A stretch of 64,000 bases of DNA from an uncultured Muribaculaceae bacterium (GTDB lineage: Bacteria > Bacteroidota > Bacteroidia > Bacteroidales > Muribaculaceae), in assembly GCA_947628305.1 (NCBI GenBank), contig CANQZG010000008.1:62001-126000 (forward strand). Reading direction: 5' to 3'. A model generated the notes under the pieces. The model did not search any database. It had not been told where the DNA came from and worked only from the letters and a program-made list of their open reading frames with translations. The position numbers and the translations under genes were made by a program. Each line of letters opens with the position of its first letter. Positions within the stretch are counted from its first letter, which is position 1. Below are positions 7,949-16,770 of the stretch, piece by piece.

Positions 7949-10398
7949 TCACGGAGGTTCGTGCGTGGGACGATTGGTTCGAACTCTGCGGCGAACTGAA
8001 AGAACCTGTCGCGCAGTATGAAGAGTACGCTTACGCGTTGCTGTCGCTGTTCCATCACAGAAAGGACCCGCGGCTGACGGAAAAGGAGCTTGACGCGTAT
8101 AAGCATGAGGATATGAAGCGGACGTTCTATAAGAAGCCGCCGGGAGGCGCGAAACGGCTCGCCGTGCACGCGCTGAAGCGCCGCCTCGGGTGGTTTGCCG
8201 TTCTGCCCGTTCTGTATATCGTGCTATTCGTGTACAGGCTGTTCCGGGACGGTTTCGGCGAGGCTGGCGCGTCGGCTGTCGGCGTGATCCTGCCGACGGT
8301 ATTGCTCGGGCTGGGCGTCATCGCGTTCGTCTGGGCGTGCGCGTTCATGCATATGCTGATGAAATGGAAATCGCTTTCGCGTAAGCTGTCGGCGCTTGAA
8401 GAGCTGATCACGGATCAGGTGCGATGGGTGCCGCCGAAGTATCGCAACAGTTTTTGCGTCGAGCAGCTGCACAAGCTGTGGCAGGATTATTCGGATATGA
8501 CGTTTAGCGAAGCATGCGAGTCGGTGGACGCGCATTTGCGCAAGTACGGCTTGCGGACGCGATTTAAGAGCGTCCTGTTCGATGTGCCGTATCAGAAATC
8601 CGAATATACCGGCGACGCGCCGAATACGCAAAAGCCGTATGAGCCAACGTCCGACGAAGAAAAGACGGCGGCAAATAATCCGAATCTTCCGCCGGACATT
8701 GCGTCGAAGACCTTTTCGGGGTCGGAAGACGCCGAGGCGGAACTCGCCGAGATGGTCGGGATGGAATCCGTAAAAGACCAGCTTAAACGCATGAAAAACC
8801 GCATTTCGTTTTACGGTTCCAGCAACGCCGGAGGCGGACAACACATCGCGTTTCTGGGCGCGGCGGGCACCGGAAAGACGGTCACGGCGCGCATCGTTAC
8901 GCGGATCCTCTATGATTTCGGCTATATCAAAGAGAATAAATGCGTTGAGATCGACGGCGATTACTTAAAGTCGCCTTATGTCGGGCAGACCGGCGAGCGT
9001 ACCGCGGCGATCGTTCAGTACGCCATGGGCGGCGTGCTGTTCATCGACGAGGCATATTTGCTGTACGATAAGAACAACGCAACGGCGGGCGAAGCCGTCG
9101 GCGTGCTTCTGAAGGCGATGGAGGACAACAGAAAGGATTTCGTCGTGATCTTCGCGGGGTATTCCGATCAGATGAACCGTCTGCTCAATATGAACGAAGG
9201 CTTCGCGTCGCGCATCAAGTATCGCATCTATTTCGACGACTATACGGTCGACGAACTGTGGCAGATCTTCATGCTGTTCGTCGACAAATACACGCACGGG
9301 AAAGCCTATGTCGTGGACGAGGCGGCGGAAAAGCTGGTGCGTCAGCAGTTCGCGATCGAAAAGAGCCTGCCGCATTTCGGTAACGCGCGTACGGCGCGGA
9401 ACGCCGTGGATGCCATCATGGATTATCATGCCGATAACTGTATGTCGGGCGTCAACACGAAGGATCAGGAGTCCCGCATCACCGAGGCGGACGTCCGTCT
9501 GTGGCTTGCCGACAGAGCGGCGGAGACGGCGAACGACACGCGCAATTTCGTCGGCGCGTCCGATATGGACGAGAGCATTATCACGACGGCGGAATTGAAA
9601 CGGCATGACAGGGACGGCGCGTCGGAGCCGGAAAAGGCGCTTAAAGGGTTTATCGGTCTGGAAAAGGTCAAGGACGAGCTCGAACACATTAAGGCACAGG
9701 CGGACTTTTACGGAGAGGGACAGCCCGTCGGGAATCTGTTCTTTGTCGGTCCCCCGGGAACGGGAAAGACGTCCGTTATGCCGGTCGTTACCGGGTATCT
9801 GTATCAGTTGGGATGCATTCGAGATAACCGCTATGTGTCCGTCACGGGCGATTTCCTGCGCGGTATCTACGTCGGACAGACGGGACGGCGCGTGCAGGCG
9901 GTCGTACAGTACTCTCTCGGCGGCGTCCTGTTTATCGACGAGGTCGCCGCGCTGTGTAATCCCGAAGCGGACGATTCGTTCGCAAACGAAGCGTTCACGG
10001 TGCTTCAGCAGGCTATGAGCGAGCATGAGGACGATCTGACCGTCGTGTTCGCGGGTACGTCCGAAGAGATCGACTATGTGTGCCGCGCGAATCCGGGTCT
10101 GGAAGGGCTGGTCCGGCAGACGCTTCACTTTACGCCGTTCACGGCGCGCGAGCTGTGCATGATCTTCAAGAAGTACGCCGCCGCGAACAAGTTCACGGTG
10201 GACGAAGCGGTCTGGGCGCCGCTGCAGAAGTACTTCACGGAGCAAATGCGGACGTCCGGTTTCGGCAATGCCCGGGTGGCGCAAAAATTGTTCGAAGACA
10301 GCCGGAAGTATCACATCAGGACGTTTGCGGGCGACGTTTCGTCGAAGTTCGTTATCGGGCTTCGCGACGTTAACGCGGTCATTGAACGCGTTCGGTAG
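7945..10398 (+). CDS. Membrane-anchored protein with two CbbX/SpoVK-like AAA+ domains
   Basis: Two TM-like segments; two Walker A (GAAGTGKT, GPPGTGKT) and two Walker B (GGVLFIDEAY, GGVLFIDEVA); 'YVGQTGERT..IVQYAMGGVLFIDE' as in CbbX/SpoVK/EccA. Confidence 0.85.
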   Translation: MITEVRAWDDWFELCGELKEPVAQYEEYAYALLSLFHHRKDPRLTEKELDAYKHEDMKRTFYKKPPGGAKRLAVHALKRRLGWFAVLPVLYIVLFVYRLFRDGFGEAGASAVGVILPTVLLGLGVIAFVWACAFMHMLMKWKSLSRKLSALEELITDQVRWVPPKYRNSFCVEQLHKLWQDYSDMTFSEACESVDAHLRKYGLRTRFKSVLFDVPYQKSEYTGDAPNTQKPYEPTSDEEKTAANNPNLPPDIASKTFSGSEDAEAELAEMVGMESVKDQLKRMKNRISFYGSSNAGGGQHIAFLGAAGTGKTVTARIVTRILYDFGYIKENKCVEIDGDYLKSPYVGQTGERTAAIVQYAMGGVLFIDEAYLLYDKNNATAGEAVGVLLKAMEDNRKDFVVIFAGYSDQMNRLLNMNEGFASRIKYRIYFDDYTVDELWQIFMLFVDKYTHGKAYVVDEAAEKLVRQQFAIEKSLPHFGNARTARNAVDAIMDYHADNCMSGVNTKDQESRITEADVRLWLADRAAETANDTRNFVGASDMDESIITTAELKRHDRDGASEPEKALKGFIGLEKVKDELEHIKAQADFYGEGQPVGNLFFVGPPGTGKTSVMPVVTGYLYQLGCIRDNRYVSVTGDFLRGIYVGQTGRRVQAVVQYSLGGVLFIDEVAALCNPEADDSFANEAFTVLQQAMSEHEDDLTVVFAGTSEEIDYVCRANPGLEGLVRQTLHFTPFTARELCMIFKKYAAANKFTVDEAVWAPLQKYFTEQMRTSGFGNARVAQKLFEDSRKYHIRTFAGDVSSKFVIGLRDVNAVIERVR

Positions 10399-10443
10399 CG
10401 CATCGGCGCTTTCGATAAAAAATTCACAAAAGGAGTTGTAAAC

Positions 10444-10737
10444 ATGGCAGTCAAAAGCATGGCGGACCTTTCGGACGCTCTGTACGAACGGAACGCAAAG
10501 GACTTCAAGTCCAAGGCGGCGGCGCAGAGAGCCGCCGGAACGGTCATCGCGTACATCAAGGAGGCGCTGGAAGCGGGCGACTCGGTGCAGCTGCACGGGT
10601 TCGGTACGTTCCTCGTCAAGGATTGCGCGCCTCGCACGGCGATGAATCTGCAGACGAAGGAACCGATTCAGGTGCCCGCGCGCCGCGTCGTGCGGTTCCG
10701 TTCGGCGTCGGCTCTGTCGAAGAGCGTGAACCCGTAA
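10444..10737 (+). CDS. HU-family DNA-binding protein
   Basis: 'EALEAGDSVQLHGFGTFLVKDCAPRTAMNLQTKEPIQVPARRVVRFRSASALSKSV'. Confidence 0.9.
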   Translation: MAVKSMADLSDALYERNAKDFKSKAAAQRAAGTVIAYIKEALEAGDSVQLHGFGTFLVKDCAPRTAMNLQTKEPIQVPARRVVRFRSASALSKSVNP

Positions 10738-10756
10738 ATTAACGACGGCATTCCGT

Positions 10757-10787
10757 GAAAAAAGTGGTGAAAAACCACTTTTTTTTT
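10757..10787 (+). terminator. Intrinsic terminator
   Basis: aaaaaagtggt gaaaa accactttttttt. Confidence 0.85.
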
Positions 10788-10797
10788 CGAAATCCTA

Positions 10798-10826
10798 TTG
10801 ACAAAGTTGTATAAGTATGATACAAT
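10798..10826 (+). promoter_or_regulatory. SigmaA-type promoter
   Basis: ttgaca-17-tacaat. Confidence 0.7.
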
Positions 10827-10863
10827 ATGAGTAAGAAAGTATAAGAAAAGAGGTTTCAAGTAT

Positions 10864-12186
10864 ATGTTGATCAACAGTGTTCCCAAAAAAAATATTCCGC
10901 AAGAGTTGACGCCCCGGGCGATCGCATGGAACAGCGGTTTTATGTTTTATGAGGGGTTTGCCGATTCTTCGAGGTTCGCACGCTATTGCGACAAGATGGA
11001 TGCGACGATCGCCGCGTTCATCGAAGAGCAGGGATTGACGAAATTAAACGGTACGTCGCCGTCGGTGGTCGTGGCGGAAGCCACACGGGATTTCTTCAAT
11101 ACGCTGTTCGCTACGGAAGGCATGGGGGCGTTTCTCGGAAAAGAAAGCATGGATTGGCGTTTTAATCTGTTGCCTATGATGTATGCAATACCGTATAATC
11201 TGAAGACGGCACGCAAAGAGGTCGCCGCCGCGATACATGCGCAAATTAAGGACGATCGCCTGTTTTATATGATCATCCCCGCGGTACGCCGGGACGCGGC
11301 TCTGCATTTCCTGCACACGATGTTCATCCGTTACGAGGACGTGACCGAAGAGAGTTTCTGCATCTGCGGTCTGCCGCGGGACGCGTCCGAGAGCATGCTG
11401 TATATGAAGCTCTATTTCAATATCGCATGGATCCGCTTCTATGAGTTCGCGATGGATGTCGTCAAACAGAAGGATCTTCGGAACGGCGCTATCCTGCTTC
11501 CGGAACAGCAAAAGCAGATGGACAGGTTGACGCGCACGGCGGATAAGCTCTCCAAGAAAAAAGACGCGGTAGAAGCCAAGGCGAAAGCCGACGAGACTGT
11601 GTATAAGAGCCGTATCGCGGAATTAGAGAAGCAGTTGCGCGAGCTGGAAACGAAGCAGGAAAGCATCGTCAGACAAAGCGTACGCGTCTGTAAGAAAGAA
11701 TACGCGGAAAAGTTGACGGATGCACGTCGAACGGCTAAAAACGCACTGAAGACGCTTGAGAGCGCGAGAGAACGTATCAGGGCTCTCGAGGAAGCGTCGC
11801 GCATCGAAGAAGACGCGGCAGAGGACAGCGCGGAGCGCGCGCCGGACACGACGCTGGAATACACGTCGAAAATTGTCTTTATCGTATCGCCGCCCGCGAA
11901 CGGACGCGTCGAGAGGACGTTTGAGAAGCTGCGGCAAAAATTCCCGAACGCGACGTTTGCGAACAAACCCGACGACATTCCCGTCACGGCGGAATGCTGC
12001 GTGTTTCTCACGAAGTACATCCTGCATCACGCGTTGTATCACTCGGCACGGGATCTCTGCAACCGGCGGGGCTATGCGTATATCCATTCGGCGAAACAGA
12101 ATCCCGAGATCATCGCACAGGACATCTTCGGACGGACGCGTTACATGCAGGGCATCCGGACGGACGCCGCGACGCCGCAAGCATAG
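10864..12186 (+). CDS. Coiled-coil protein with C-terminal DUF2325-like domain
   Basis: Long Lys/Glu/Ala coiled coil; C-terminal 'CVFLTKYILHHALYHSARDLCNRRGYAYIHSA' resembles DUF2325. Confidence 0.5.
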   Translation: MLINSVPKKNIPQELTPRAIAWNSGFMFYEGFADSSRFARYCDKMDATIAAFIEEQGLTKLNGTSPSVVVAEATRDFFNTLFATEGMGAFLGKESMDWRFNLLPMMYAIPYNLKTARKEVAAAIHAQIKDDRLFYMIIPAVRRDAALHFLHTMFIRYEDVTEESFCICGLPRDASESMLYMKLYFNIAWIRFYEFAMDVVKQKDLRNGAILLPEQQKQMDRLTRTADKLSKKKDAVEAKAKADETVYKSRIAELEKQLRELETKQESIVRQSVRVCKKEYAEKLTDARRTAKNALKTLESARERIRALEEASRIEEDAAEDSAERAPDTTLEYTSKIVFIVSPPANGRVERTFEKLRQKFPNATFANKPDDIPVTAECCVFLTKYILHHALYHSARDLCNRRGYAYIHSAKQNPEIIAQDIFGRTRYMQGIRTDAATPQA

Positions 12187-12367
12187 TACGCGCACGCGCG
12201 CGTGTAGGCGTGCGTACGGGTGCGTATGCGGGAAAGGACGGCAGAGACCGTTCAAGACATCGTCAGACGGCGCGAGAGAGATTTTAATCGAAAATTGATA
12301 AAGTTATACCACGAGACGGAAAAACGCAACAGAGAGCCGCTCACGCGGTCAGAAAGGGATATGAAAA

Positions 12368-12574
12368 ATGGAAGGCAAGCAGAATAACGTCAAGACCATG
12401 CGCATCGACGCGTTCGCAAAGCGGATCGGCGTCAGCTGTCAGACGCTTCGCCGGTGGGACGCACAAGGGCTGTTGAAGCCCGCGTACGTATTTCCGTCGG
12501 GACAGCGCCGGTATACGGAGCAACAGGTAACGGAATACATAGAAGCGTGCAAAAAGAAAGCCGAAAAGAGCTGA
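12368..12574 (+). CDS. MerR/excisionase-like helix-turn-helix protein
   Basis: 'MRIDAFAKRIGVSCQTLRRWDAQGLLKPAYVFPSGQRRYTEQQV'. Confidence 0.8.
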   Translation: MEGKQNNVKTMRIDAFAKRIGVSCQTLRRWDAQGLLKPAYVFPSGQRRYTEQQVTEYIEACKKKAEKS

Positions 12575-12592
12575 CGAAAGGGGCGTTGTGCT

Positions 12593-14257
12593 ATGGCAAG
12601 AACAAGAGACGCTACCATTCGGGAAGTCACGCAGACATATCTGTCCGCATTGGATACGGCGAACCCGCCCGACGAAACGGTCGTCGCGGCGGACTTACTG
12701 GAACAAGTCAACGCGGTGCTGGAAATCGAGAACGCGTCGCGCCCCAGAGGACAGAAATGGCAGTTGCTGACGGCGCTTACGGCGGCGCAGATCGCGGACA
12801 TCATTATGGCGTGCTATCACGTCGTTAATATCGACATGCTCGCTGCGTCCGGCGGCAGAGCCATGACGGACCAGACGCTGCTCGCGTATTACGCGCCGAG
12901 CGGGGAGTCCGAGGGGATTTATGTTTCCGACGAAGCGAAGTTCCGGCAGATCGCGAAAGCATATTCGTATAATATCACGGAGCGGGACTTGGCGCGGGTC
13001 ATGCAGATCCTGCACGACGAGTCGCCTGTCGTGAAGCGCACGGATAATCGCGACTTCGTTCCTCTCGCGAACGGGGTGTTCGATTACGCGTCGAAAACGC
13101 TTCTGCCGTTTTCGCCGGAATACGTCTTTATTGCGAAGGCGGCGGTCGGCTACAATCCGCTTGCGGTCAATCCGACGCTACATAACGCCGACGACGGAAC
13201 GGATTGGGACGTCGAAAGCTGGATGCAGGGTCTGTCGGACGATCCGAACGTCGTGGAACTGCTGTGGAAGCTCATTGGCGCCACGCTGCGACCGTTCGTC
13301 TCATGGAATAAAGCCGCATGGTTTTATTCCGAGACCGGAAACAACGGGAAAGGGACGCTGTGCGCGTTGATGAAGAATATTCTCGGTGAGAAAGCGTATA
13401 CATCCATTCCGCTGTCGGATTTCTCGAAGGAGTTTATTCTCGAAGGTCTGACGCGGGTATCGGCGATCATCACGGACGAGAACGACGTGGGCGTGTTCAT
13501 TGACAAAGCAGCGAACCTGAAGGCGATCATCACAGGGGACAGCATTCTGATCAATCGAAAGTTCAAAAATTCCGTTTCGTATATGTTCCGCGGCATGATG
13601 GTGCAGTGCGTCAACGAGCTGCCCCGCGTCAAGGATAAGTCCGAGTCGTTTTACAGGCGGCAGCTGGTGGTTCCGTTCTCGAAATGCTTCACGGGGCAGG
13701 AGCGGAAGTATATCAAGGACGAGTATCTGCGCAGGCAGGACGTGCTGGAATACGTCGTGGCAAAGGTGCTGAATATGGATTACTATGACTTGCCCGAACC
13801 GGCGGCATGCGTCAGGCTGTTGTCCGAGTATCGCGAGTACAACGATCCTGTCAGGCAATTCGTCAGCGACGTGTTCCCGCAGTTGCGCTGGGATCTGCTT
13901 CCGTATACGTTCCTGTATGATCTATATAAGGCATGGTTCCGGGAGGCGTCGCCGTCCGGGCAGATGCAGGGACGGAATACGTTCGTGATGGACCTGATGC
14001 ATGCATTACACGGAAATTCGTCGTGGGCATGCGGCAGTCCACAGGCGAAGATCCGGTCGAAGGACCGCATGAACGGTCCGGAGCCGTTGATCGCACGGTA
14101 CAATCTGAAGGAATGGTTCAATCCGAATTACGCCGGACATGATACGGATAAGTTGTGTCTGCCGCCGTTACGGGATAATTACGCGGGAGTGCAGCGCGTC
14201 GTGCCGTCAGGGCTGTATATCGCAGCAAGCGATGAAGACGACGAAGAAGAAGGGTAG
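12593..14257 (+). CDS. Phage/plasmid P4-type (D5/SF3) replicative helicase
   Basis: 'AWFYSETGNNGKGTLCALMKNILGEKAYTSIPLSDFSKEF' Walker A, 'IITDEND', 'FKNSVSYMFRGMMVQCVNELPRVKDKSESFYRR'. Confidence 0.85.
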   Translation: MARTRDATIREVTQTYLSALDTANPPDETVVAADLLEQVNAVLEIENASRPRGQKWQLLTALTAAQIADIIMACYHVVNIDMLAASGGRAMTDQTLLAYYAPSGESEGIYVSDEAKFRQIAKAYSYNITERDLARVMQILHDESPVVKRTDNRDFVPLANGVFDYASKTLLPFSPEYVFIAKAAVGYNPLAVNPTLHNADDGTDWDVESWMQGLSDDPNVVELLWKLIGATLRPFVSWNKAAWFYSETGNNGKGTLCALMKNILGEKAYTSIPLSDFSKEFILEGLTRVSAIITDENDVGVFIDKAANLKAIITGDSILINRKFKNSVSYMFRGMMVQCVNELPRVKDKSESFYRRQLVVPFSKCFTGQERKYIKDEYLRRQDVLEYVVAKVLNMDYYDLPEPAACVRLLSEYREYNDPVRQFVSDVFPQLRWDLLPYTFLYDLYKAWFREASPSGQMQGRNTFVMDLMHALHGNSSWACGSPQAKIRSKDRMNGPEPLIARYNLKEWFNPNYAGHDTDKLCLPPLRDNYAGVQRVVPSGLYIAASDEDDEEEG

Positions 14258-14311
14258 AGCATAGGCTCCGCCCTTTCTTTTTTATGACGCGAGGTCGGGC
14301 GGGGAAATGCC

Positions 14312-14898
14312 TGTACCTTTTTTCGGAACGCCGCTGTACCTCTTTGTACCTTTTTTGGAGAATCGTTGTACCTTTTTTTTCTGTTTGGGCGTGCATGCGG
14401 TTCTGCAAAAAAGAGACTTGTACCTTTTTTCAAAAAAAAAAAGGTACAGACAAAATCGTTGTCTCCCAAGGGTTTTTGGTGAAAAAAAAGGGCTTGTACC
14501 TTTTGTACCTTTTTTTTTCAAACCCATATATATGTGCGTGTGCGTGTGCGGGGGCGCGTGCTTATATTATATGATTTAATAATAGATATTATGAATCGCG
14601 TGTGCATGCGCACATGAGGTGTAACTCTAAAAAAAAAGGTACAAAAGGTACATACAGTATTTTTTAGAAAAAAATATAGATATACCAAGGCTTTTTGACA
14701 CCTTTTTTTTGTACCTTTTCGTGAAATCAAAAAAGGTACAAAAGGTACAAAAGGTACAGACGGTACTTTTTCAGAGGTATGTTGTACCTTTTTTATGAAA
14801 AAAAAAAAGTACAGACGGTACTTTTTTATGCGTATGTTGTACCTTTTTTGTGAAAAAGGTACAGACGAAATCGTTGTCTCCCAAGGGTTTTTTGGGGT
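14312..14898. repeat. Iteron-like array of TGTACC/GGTACA hexamers embedded in T/A tracts
   Basis: 17 exact hexamers by eye (10 TGTACC, 7 GGTACA) in 14312-14863, some at 9-bp period (aaaaggtacaaaaggtacaaaaggtaca). Confidence 0.85.
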
Positions 14899-15067
14899 TT
14901 GTTCAGGTGGTTTGTTTAAGAGAAAAACACAGGTGTGCGGCGCGGCTCCACCCCCTCTTTTCCTCTTCGTGTTTTTCGGGGGCGCCGGGGGAACGGCGCC
15001 TGTATACGCATCAGAGCGGATCGCAACGGTTTTTCGTATTTTTTAGAAATTTTTTTCCGAAAACCTA

Positions 15068-15096
15068 TTGATTTTTGCTGACATTTGTGTTATACT
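15068..15096 (+). promoter_or_regulatory. SigmaA-type promoter
   Basis: ttgatt-17-tatact. Confidence 0.65.
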
Positions 15097-15160
15097 CTTA
15101 TCAGAACATGTGCGGACGGCGCTTTCGTCAGCTTGCCGTTTCGTATGAGATCGAAATGGA

Positions 15161-15673
15161 GTGGTACTTATGAGAAAACGTGTTTTGATCGGTTTGATCG
15201 CAGGCGGCGCCACGGCGGTTGCCGCGTCGTCAATTCTTTTGCGGCAACGCCTGAAACAAAAAACCCCGACGGATCCGTCGGAACGGAAGGACGAAGAGAA
15301 CGATTTCGATCTGTTTTCTCTCGACGACGACCCCGACGACTGTCCCTGTGATCGTTCGGGGAAGACGTTCACGAAGGAGTATACCAAAGAGGGTCTGCTG
15401 TTGGAACTGAATATCTGTAACGAACGCCTCGGCGACGCGGAAAAGATGTTTTATGAAACGGAGGATCGGCAGCGGCGCCTGCTGACCTGTCGCGAACAAC
15501 TGCAGGAACGCAGGAAGACGTTGACGAGCGCGCTGGAATTGCTGGACAACGCCGTCGCGGACGCCGACAGGAAAGGTCTGAAGGATTCCCCGCGCGTACG
15601 CGTGCGCATGGATCATATTGATATGACGCCGATCGGTGAAGATCTGTTTGAAGAAGGAGACGATGTAAAGTGA
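15161..15673 (+). CDS. Small membrane-anchored protein
   Basis: N-terminal hydrophobic 'VLIGLIAGGATAVAASSILL', then charged/coiled region; promoter upstream. Confidence 0.6.
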   Translation: MVLMRKRVLIGLIAGGATAVAASSILLRQRLKQKTPTDPSERKDEENDFDLFSLDDDPDDCPCDRSGKTFTKEYTKEGLLLELNICNERLGDAEKMFYETEDRQRRLLTCREQLQERRKTLTSALELLDNAVADADRKGLKDSPRVRVRMDHIDMTPIGEDLFEEGDDVK

Positions 15674-16758
15674 TTTCCACAAGCATTCTTTTCGTGCTGA
15701 TCCTTGTCGTAGCGGTCGCCGTGATCATTATCCGCAACATTCGTATCGTGCCGCAGGCGCACTGCGAAGTGCTGGAACGTCTCGGCAAGTTTTCGGGGAT
15801 CAAGCATGCGGGATTGTATATCAAGATGCCTTTTATCGAAAAGGTCGTATCCCGCGTATCGTTGAAGGAACAAGTCCTTGATTTTCCGCCGCAGGCGGTC
15901 ATCACGAAAGATAACGTCACGATGTCTATCGACTCGGTCGTTTACGCGAAGGTCTTCAATCCCCAGCTTTATGTTTACGGTATCGAGAATCCCATCAGTG
16001 GTCTGCAGAATCTCGCCGCGACGACGCTTCGTTCGATCATCGGCGATATGGAACTCGACCAGACGCTGACGTCCCGCGAGCAGATCAACTCCAAGATGGA
16101 AGCGGTGCTTGACGCCGCGACCGACGAGTGGGGCATCAAGGTCGTCCGCGTTGAGATCAAGACCATTCAGCCGCCGCATGAGATCGAAGAGGTCATGACG
16201 AAGCAGATGCGCGCGGAGCGTGAACGCCGTCAGACGGTGCTGGAAGCGCAGGCGCATCAGGAAGCCGCCGTCACCCGTGCAAAAGGCGATAAAGAGGCGA
16301 AGATCCTCGCGGCGGAAGCCGAGAGGGACGCACAGGTGGCTCTCGCCGAAGGTCGCGCCCGCAGTATCCAGCTCGTGTACGACGCGGAAGCGGAAGGCGT
16401 GCGGAAGCTGTCCGCGGCGAACATCAGCGAGAACGCCTTACGCTGGAAAGGCATCGGCGCGTTGAAGGACGTCGCCGACGGCAGGGCTACCAAGATCTTT
16501 ATGCCGTCGGACATCGCGTCCGCGGTGTCCGCCCTCGGCGTCGCCGGGGAAGCGCTCGGTATCGGCGCGGCTATGCCCGTGAACACATCGGCGCGTGAGC
16601 AGGAAAAGCTCACGGACGACTGCTGCGACGACGAGCCGCGCAGTAAGGTCACGAAAGAAGTGTCGCGCAAGCAGGCGCAGGTCGAGAAAGACCTCGGGAA
16701 ATCCGTCGGCGAACGCGTCCGGGAGCATCGCGATCAAGCCTTCGGCGACGAACGGTAA
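15670..16758 (+). CDS. SPFH/Band 7 (stomatin/prohibitin-like) protein
   Basis: N-terminal TM then 'IVPQAHCEVLERLGKFSGIKHAGLYIKMPFIEKV...VVRVEIKTIQPPHEIEEVMTKQMRAERERR'. Confidence 0.9.
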   Translation: MISTSILFVLILVVAVAVIIIRNIRIVPQAHCEVLERLGKFSGIKHAGLYIKMPFIEKVVSRVSLKEQVLDFPPQAVITKDNVTMSIDSVVYAKVFNPQLYVYGIENPISGLQNLAATTLRSIIGDMELDQTLTSREQINSKMEAVLDAATDEWGIKVVRVEIKTIQPPHEIEEVMTKQMRAERERRQTVLEAQAHQEAAVTRAKGDKEAKILAAEAERDAQVALAEGRARSIQLVYDAEAEGVRKLSAANISENALRWKGIGALKDVADGRATKIFMPSDIASAVSALGVAGEALGIGAAMPVNTSAREQEKLTDDCCDDEPRSKVTKEVSRKQAQVEKDLGKSVGERVREHRDQAFGDER

Positions 16759-16770
16759 GGCGGTACGGAT

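Noticed and set aside
8965-10596. Long - strand ORF (543 aa) antisense to the double AAA+ gene
   Set aside because: Arg/Val-rich shadow ORF in high-GC3 coding DNA; the + strand frame has clear AAA+ motifs.
12187-12235. GTACGC/GCGTAC-rich hairpin after the DUF2325-like gene as part of the origin
   Set aside because: Looks like a simple alternating Pu-Py hairpin; hexamer context differs from the array and no repeats cluster there.
14312-14898. CRISPR-like array
   Set aside because: Repeats are 6-12 bp, in both orientations, with irregular spacing and no cas genes; iteron interpretation fits better.
14282-15071. Several ORFs of 70-96 aa in both strands over the repeat array
   Set aside because: Products such as 'KKRYRQNRC' and 'VPFFLKPIY' arise from the GGTACA/T-tract repeats; no RBS or coding bias.
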